Positions 58,681 through 64,000 of a stretch of DNA of 64,000 bases are shown here, in pieces. Position 1 is the first letter of the stretch; every line of letters begins with the position of its first letter. Origin of the DNA: Ampelocalamus luodianensis (taxonomy: Eukaryota; Streptophyta; Magnoliopsida; Poales; Poaceae); assembly GCA_036346255.1 (NCBI GenBank), contig CM070632.1, positions 29,724,657 to 29,788,656 of the forward strand. The letters run 5' to 3'. The notes beneath the pieces are model-generated. The model searched no databases. It had not been told where the DNA came from and saw only the letters and a list, made by a program, of their open reading frames with translations. Position numbers and translations under genes: made by a program.

Positions 58681-59341
58681 CTACATAGTAGCAGTAGTAA
58701 GTAGCAGCACCAAGCTTCCACTATCTAAGAACCACAGTTTCAGATTTCGAGTTAAAGGGTGTATCTGCTTAGTGTTGCACGGTTTCTGATTTTTTATTAT
58801 CATGGACCAACTAGCATGGAAAGTAAAAGAATATCCCAGATGAAAGTGACAAGAATCTTTGAGTTATATGCTTGAGCTATCGGAATGATTACTAGTAGTA
58901 AATGCTAGCAACTCTACTACCTACGCTAAAAAAAAAGTGGCGTTGCCGGTCTCCAAAACATAACTTTAACCATCAATTCCTATAATAATATATTTCTAAA
59001 ATCTAATAAAACTATAATATTTCAAAAGTATTTTTCAACGAAAATAAGCATATTGTTGGTAGAAGTTAAAATAGTTTCACTACACACTTTCTAGTATATC
59101 ACATTTTTTAACTACAGGGTGTATTTGACTTCAAGTGAAAGATAACCTCACGCTTGATCAATCCTCACTTGTAATGGACTTCAAAACTACCAATTACTTT
59201 ATCAAATCAACTTGAAACCTGGAGGAGCCATATCTCAGCAACATTTGGCAATGCCAAAGTCCATCTAATCAGAATATCATCGCTTGAATTGCAACCAAAA
59301 AAAAAATCAACTTAACAAGCAGCTAATATAGGTATAGCCGT
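58681..59341 (-). other. UBC intron or upstream flank
   Basis: It starts (minus strand) with a splice acceptor at 58681. I looked for the preceding E2 exon (the stretch with PPDYPFKPP) and did not find it. A few AT-rich runs are present. It ends at gccgt, next to the TGTAATACC start of E1. Confidence 0.55.
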
Positions 59342-60684
59342 TGTAATACCCCGTCCTAGCTGTCGCACCACCCTTGCAGCCGCAGCTAGCCCTAGCCTGC
59401 CCTGCTGCCTCCAGCTCCGTTCCACCAGCCGCCTCCTTGCCGCCTTGCTGCCACACCCCAGCCATGCTATGCCGTGCTGCCGGCTAAAGAGGGAAGCAAG
59501 GAAGAAGGCCAGGAAGCAGAAGGAAGCAAAGGGAGAAGGAAGGAGGAGAAGAAGAAGAAGGAAGAGAAGAGGAGGAACTAGGGTTGCGTGATCCAACTCC
59601 GATCATCGTCCAATTTTGAGGGGTAATGGTACGAAAATCCTTTCCATGATATTAGATTGATGTTTAATAGAAAGTTAGAGTAGATTGGTCGCGGGATTTG
59701 GTTAATTGGTGATGTTCTGTTTCGGTTAGTTGTACTGTAGAACCTTGCGAGGGAGTTTTGGAGTGTCTATGTCCTATTTCGTAACTTTGCCATGTTAGAA
59801 AACTTGTATATTATTTCCAAAGCTTTCCATAGAGTGCAAGATCACTGTATTTGATTAAGCAGTGTAACAGTTATGGCTTCTGGAACGCTGCCATCCAAAA
59901 TTCCATCGCTGTTCGCAGTAGTCGTATAGATTGCTTTATTACGTGTAGTAGATAGTAGATAGGGTTTGCTATTTTTCATATAGTAGAAAAATAGATATAA
60001 AATTGTTAAGTCTTCTATTCTATAATGTTCCAGTTTGACTTTCAGGGTTAAAAACGGGGATTTAAATGACATAATCAGAGAATTTGCATAATTAGGAATG
60101 TGTAGATTCCAGAAAATATAGAGTTTGTTGTGTTTAGATTCCAGGAGTAAAAGTTATGGATTTTGTTATCACAGAGAGAGCGGGTGGGTTTTCCGGTAAA
60201 GAGGTGTTAATTGTATCGAGTTTGCACGTAGGAGCGATGTTGAGATGTTTTATATTCATGTACTGTTGTTGCATGTTTTTTAGATGGATTATTGGTTTTG
60301 TTCAGGGAGTGTTGCTTCGAGTTCGGTGTCACCTTTGCATCGTTCTGGTTTTCGTGGCTAAAAGGCAAGTGCATGGTAGAGCATTAGACATCTATTTGTT
60401 TCCCACTTGTCTTTACAATTATATTATCATGACATTTATTTATGATTATTTAAATGCCACAAAATGATGATGATATGATAATAATGATGATACGATGATG
60501 GTATTACCACGATGATAACATGGTAATGCTGATAGTGAATCATATTAATGGATAATAGAACAAATTGGCATCGTGTGCACATTCATATCATGATTGATGT
60601 AGACCACCATGGGTAGACATGTGATATCTACCATGCTGGTAGAACTCTACAGGAGTGGAAAGATCCCTGGTTCTGTGGAGGACA
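59342..60684 (+). mobile_element. E1: left part of a long-LTR retrotransposon LTR
   Basis: It starts tgtaataccccgtcc and has the group layout: a G/A- and C-rich leader, gaggggtaatgg (about 59618), modules with gttatgg (59870, 60152), and ggcaagtgc (60363). The sequence stops at ggaca where E2 begins, and the rest must lie beyond the window. Confidence 0.75.
60463..60530 (+). repeat. gat/gata simple repeat in E1
   Basis: Imperfect gatgat and gataat runs. Confidence 0.8.
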
Positions 60685-62951
60685 TGTAATACCTCATTCT
60701 CCTTTTGAAAAGGAATTAGAGGTTTAAAGGGTGTTTTGCTTAAGTTAGAGAACTTGGGCTGTGGGCTTTCGGCCCACGGTGTTTGGCTCAAGAGGGAAAC
60801 CGGCCTGGGGGGGGGAGGGGGGCAGCAAAATCCTAAACCTCTCCCCTCCCTTGCGCCTCTTCTCCTTTTTTCCTGTCCAGCCGCTACATCTCTCTTGTTG
60901 CCCCCTCTCTCCCAGGCACCACCCTTCCATGTGATGCACTGTTGGACTAGATAATTCTTGCTGCCTCTTTTGTATGGCTTTGTGGTGGAATGAACAGTAG
61001 AAGAAGAAGAAGGGAAGAGAGGGAAGGGAAGGAGGACGAGGAAGAAAGAAGAAGGGAAGAAGAAGAGAAGTTTTGCTGGGTTATCATGTTCGTCGTCCTG
61101 ATCTCCAAGGGTGACGATCAAGTTTCTCCTTTGCCTTGTTTTGTTTAGCGATTTTGCCAATCAGGAGAAATTGTTTAGCAGATCGGCTATACTACTATTT
61201 TTGTTGCACTGAAGTTTCGGGTACCAATTGGGCATAATTTGGGGATTTCGTCTCCTAAAAAGTTGTAGAGGATCTCGATAGCTTTATGTAGAATGTTTCC
61301 TCATGTCGATCGGATGGGTAGATTTGAAGTTATGAATTCTGTAAGCCTGTTGTCTGATCAGTTCCTCGGGATTTGGCAGCGTGCATAAACATGTAGGGTA
61401 AAAATAGAAGATGAACTATTTTTGGGTTTCGATATCCATGAAAAAGGTAGATAACTTCTTAAGGATTCCAGAGAGTCAAAGAACATGATTTTTGGAAGGG
61501 TAGAATAGAATTTATGATTTTTGGAAAACTGTAGTCCAGAACCAAGTTGCTGTTGGAAGCAGTCGTGCGAAAACTTTAATTTGACAACGTTATTGGCATA
61601 ATATAATTTTTGGCATAACTAGGTTATGGTAGATAATTCCCTGTGGTTTCTAAAAAAATCCTAAATCATTATTTTTGCATGTGCACATTAAAAGATATGA
61701 AATTATGAAGGCGGTTGTCCAGAAGATGACAGATATGTCTTCTGAGTTAAAAACAGGGATCTAGACAATTTAATCTGAATTTTTGATCACCTGAGAAATT
61801 GTGGACAATTGTGTATAGATTCCAGAATGATTTGGTTTACTATTTTTCGATATGGGAGTTGAAAGTTATGATGGTTTTAGTGCCGGGACAGAATTACATA
61901 ATTTGAGAGCGTGTAAGAGTGTTGTATATTAAGCGTTGTTTTGTTTCGCCGTGGTTTGTATTGAGTGAGGTGTTTGATGTAGGCAGAGTGGCTTGGTATC
62001 ACCCTCACCCTATTCCGGTTGTCGCAACTAAAAGGCAAGTACAAATTTAAAGTGAAGTTGAATGATTGGCAATATCATTTGGTTTGATGAATGCTTATTA
62101 TGATTATTCGTGTGAAGTATGCTTATTTCATCATGCTTATATGTTTTCGATAATTGAGGATGAATATGAAAAAGAATGTTGATTATTCATTGCATTGCAT
62201 ATCAAGCATTCATGTTGGAATAATATAACCCACGGGAGTAGGACGAGGTCCCCATATATAAGATATAGGCAATGAGGCCCCTATCTGAAAAGGACGAATA
62301 ATGGGTCCCCGCATTTGAGAATGCGGACATGAGTGAACACTGACGGGTGTTACACTCGCTATACCGGTATAAGTAGAACTGAACTTGTGGCATGTGCATG
62401 AGTTGCATTGCATTAATGAAAGATGAATATGTATTTTGAGATAATAAGATTGAATTGTCATTGATGTGATGCCTCATGTATTGTTTTACTTGTGCTTGCT
62501 GAGTCTTGGACTCACTCTTATTTATTTGATGTTTTAGGTGAACGTTGATGACGACATGCTTTGGGGTGGGAGTAGCACATGAGATGATCGAAATTTTATC
62601 AGTTTTTGCACTTCACATCACCTAATAAATCATTCCTTTTGTCATGAACTAGTTAGCAATTGTTATTGTAATAAATGGATATCTTGTGGTATCTCGTAGT
62701 TTCTTCTTGTTCGTATAATTGTTGGTTATTGCTTTTCCTAATTGGAACTTATTTAGGTTGCCTTTCATAACTATTTATTTCATATTACATTTGGTTTAGG
62801 TTTTATCTGCTTGCTGAAATTAATGATTATTACCTTGATATATATTCATTCTTGAAGAGTAGATGCTAGTATTGATTGTGTAATGGTTAAAATTGAAAGC
62901 GATAGTAGTTGTAGGTGACATTTCGGGCTTTTGATATGCTAGGGTGTTACA
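60685..62951 (+). repeat. E2 LTR, left copy
   Basis: It contains aagggtgacg (about 61108), modules marked by gttatgaat or gttatgat (61331, 61866) and weaker ones between, ggcaagtac (62033), the hairpin array, gagtcttggactc (62503), and tgttttaggtga (62530). Confidence 0.85.
62225..62360 (+). other. LTR hairpin array, E2
   Basis: ccgcatt/aatgcgg lies near 62308-62326. The hexaloop hairpin follows: gagtgaacac (62331-62340), loop tgacgg, gtgttacactc (62347-62357), with one unpaired a. Confidence 0.75.
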
Positions 62952-62965
62952 GTTGGTATCATATA
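62952..62965 (+). other. E2 primer-binding site
   Basis: gttggtatcatata matches the initiator Met-tRNA complement over its first nine bases and decays after that. Confidence 0.7.
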
Positions 62966-64000
62966 AGGCTTTAGGTCCGTGGTGAATTGATTAACAATTT
63001 AGGTAACTTAATTTGCTAAAATTTGCTTTAGGACTAGTAAAATTAATTAAAATTTGCTAATTGTTAATTAACTTAAAACTTGACACATTGATGCACAGTA
63101 GGATGGAATGGGTCAAGCATTGCATTTATGCTTTTGTTATGTTATATTGATGATTTAAGTTATGAGATGATCTCGTATGCTTATAATTTGATTTTATGAT
63201 TGTTATGTGTGATGATAGTCAATGCCGAGAGGTACATGTCGTTGTTGTGGCTATGGGCATGGCCATGTTGTACCACCACTTGTGGTGCGAGATTAGTGAA
63301 GGGCTTTCCTTGGGTAACTTAGTTACAGAGGTTGGGAATGAGTTAAAAAGATGTTGTTTTTCTTGAGTTTGTATTTGGTTATTATGATTACAACCGCTTG
63401 CGGTTGCTAAACTTTCTTTGGATAATGATTACAATGCAGTTGATGAGTTTCAATTGGTCTCTATCTGTTCTTTGAAATAATTATTGTTTTTTTTTTTCTG
63501 ACAATTGAGATACTTTTGCTACTTGTGAACGTTGTTGATGAGCAAGGTTGGTTCCTTCATGGGAGTTTTGTCTTCTTGTTGCGAAACATGACTCATTTAT
63601 TCGCATGACATTTTGGATAACGGAAGTGTTTTTTGCAAGTTCTTTAACATGTGGAAGATTTGGCCCCACATATTTCTTTTGGGAGTACTTTTGAGTATGA
63701 AGTTTAATACTTTTATTTTATGAAAAAGTGTCAAAACCCTTTCCGTAATGTCCTGTTATGGTTAAATTAGAGATTGTAATAAAATAAATTGATATGGTAT
63801 AGGTATCAAGTTAGGTCAATGGTGTGGTACATAATTAATCTTAACTAGTATCATTGGAAGTGAAATCGATTAAGTTGATGTTGTCTTCTAGTAGTTCTTG
63901 ATAAACTGTGATTATGAGTATGGCTATACCTAATTGGAATCAATAGAGTTATTAAGAGGTGTGGAATGTTGATGAACTGGGTTGATCATTAAGAGTGATA

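Larger units (their letters stand above)
60685..64000 (+). mobile_element. E2: long-LTR retrotransposon, non-coding so far, runs off the window
   Basis: The LTR 60685-62951 (tgtaatacctc to ggtgttaca) is followed by the primer-binding site. The interior seen so far (62966-64000) has no coding domain but shares blocks with D (ttgttgtggctatgggc near 63242, cacatatttcttttggg near 63667). Its left neighbour is ggaca, the expected target duplication, but the other end is outside the window. Confidence 0.8.

Noticed and set aside
60588..61160. A 190-codon minus-strand frame across the E1/E2 junction
   Set aside because: It runs through an LTR start and a purine/pyrimidine-rich leader; its composition explains the lack of stops.

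Overview
The window looks like repeat-rich nuclear DNA from a grass (Poaceae). The signs are stacked LTR retrotransposons with very long LTRs that begin TGTAAYACCC, a solo LTR beginning TGTTGGAGATATGCCC as in the BARE/Angela group of grass copia elements, primer-binding sites for initiator Met-tRNA, and a plant-type UBC exon. I cannot name the species. No tRNA or rRNA gene, CRISPR array or bacterial operon was seen. Almost every long reading frame is part of a mobile element or a chance frame.

Layout. (1) 1-780: unassigned flank with a minisatellite. (2) 791-12734: a Mutator-like element (MULE) bounded by 10-bp target duplications. Its right side keeps a broken transposase, and its middle is interrupted by a non-coding long-LTR retrotransposon (A, minus strand, about 1600-11526). 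A itself carries a solo copia LTR (8028-9332). (3) 13265-22698: gypsy element B (minus strand, 5-bp duplication tgcga), with degraded gag-PR-RT-RNaseH-IN of Del/Tekay chromovirus type. (4) 22704-28245: a decayed copia element split by a 3.2-kb SIRE-like LTR (22842-26031). (5) 28280-30021: inverted arrays of a short repeat, interrupted by non-coding element C (30022-39025, minus strand, duplication atggg). (6) 39823-58049: a hAT-like element with an 8-bp duplication (gattcaat). It is split by gypsy element F (50049-57947), and non-coding element D (41151-50042) lies at F's left edge. (7) 58450-58680, minus strand: the intact last exon of a ubiquitin-conjugating enzyme E2, the only clear host gene. 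(8) 59342 to the end: the start of one long-LTR element (E1), cut by a related one (E2) that runs out of the window.

The main biological signal is in the long-LTR elements A, B, C, D, E1 and E2. Their LTRs are largely unalike but share an ordered layout: a leader containing aagggtaac, several degenerate modules of about 170-190 bp, ggcaagtac, an array of short hairpins, a GAGTC/GACTC hairpin, and a pyrimidine-rich ttttaggt. In the hairpin array the stems change by paired substitutions while one loop (YGACGG in element sense) stays fixed in A, B, C, D and E2. That pattern suggests a conserved RNA structure. Only B has clear coding domains; A, C, D and E2 look like non-autonomous LARD-type derivatives of a B-like element.

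Relative age by eye: the LTR pairs of B, C and D are nearly identical (young), while those of F differ by about 9% (older). This agrees with D lying inside F. Several LTR-pair differences are one-base changes in G/C runs, so some apparent frameshifts may be consensus errors.
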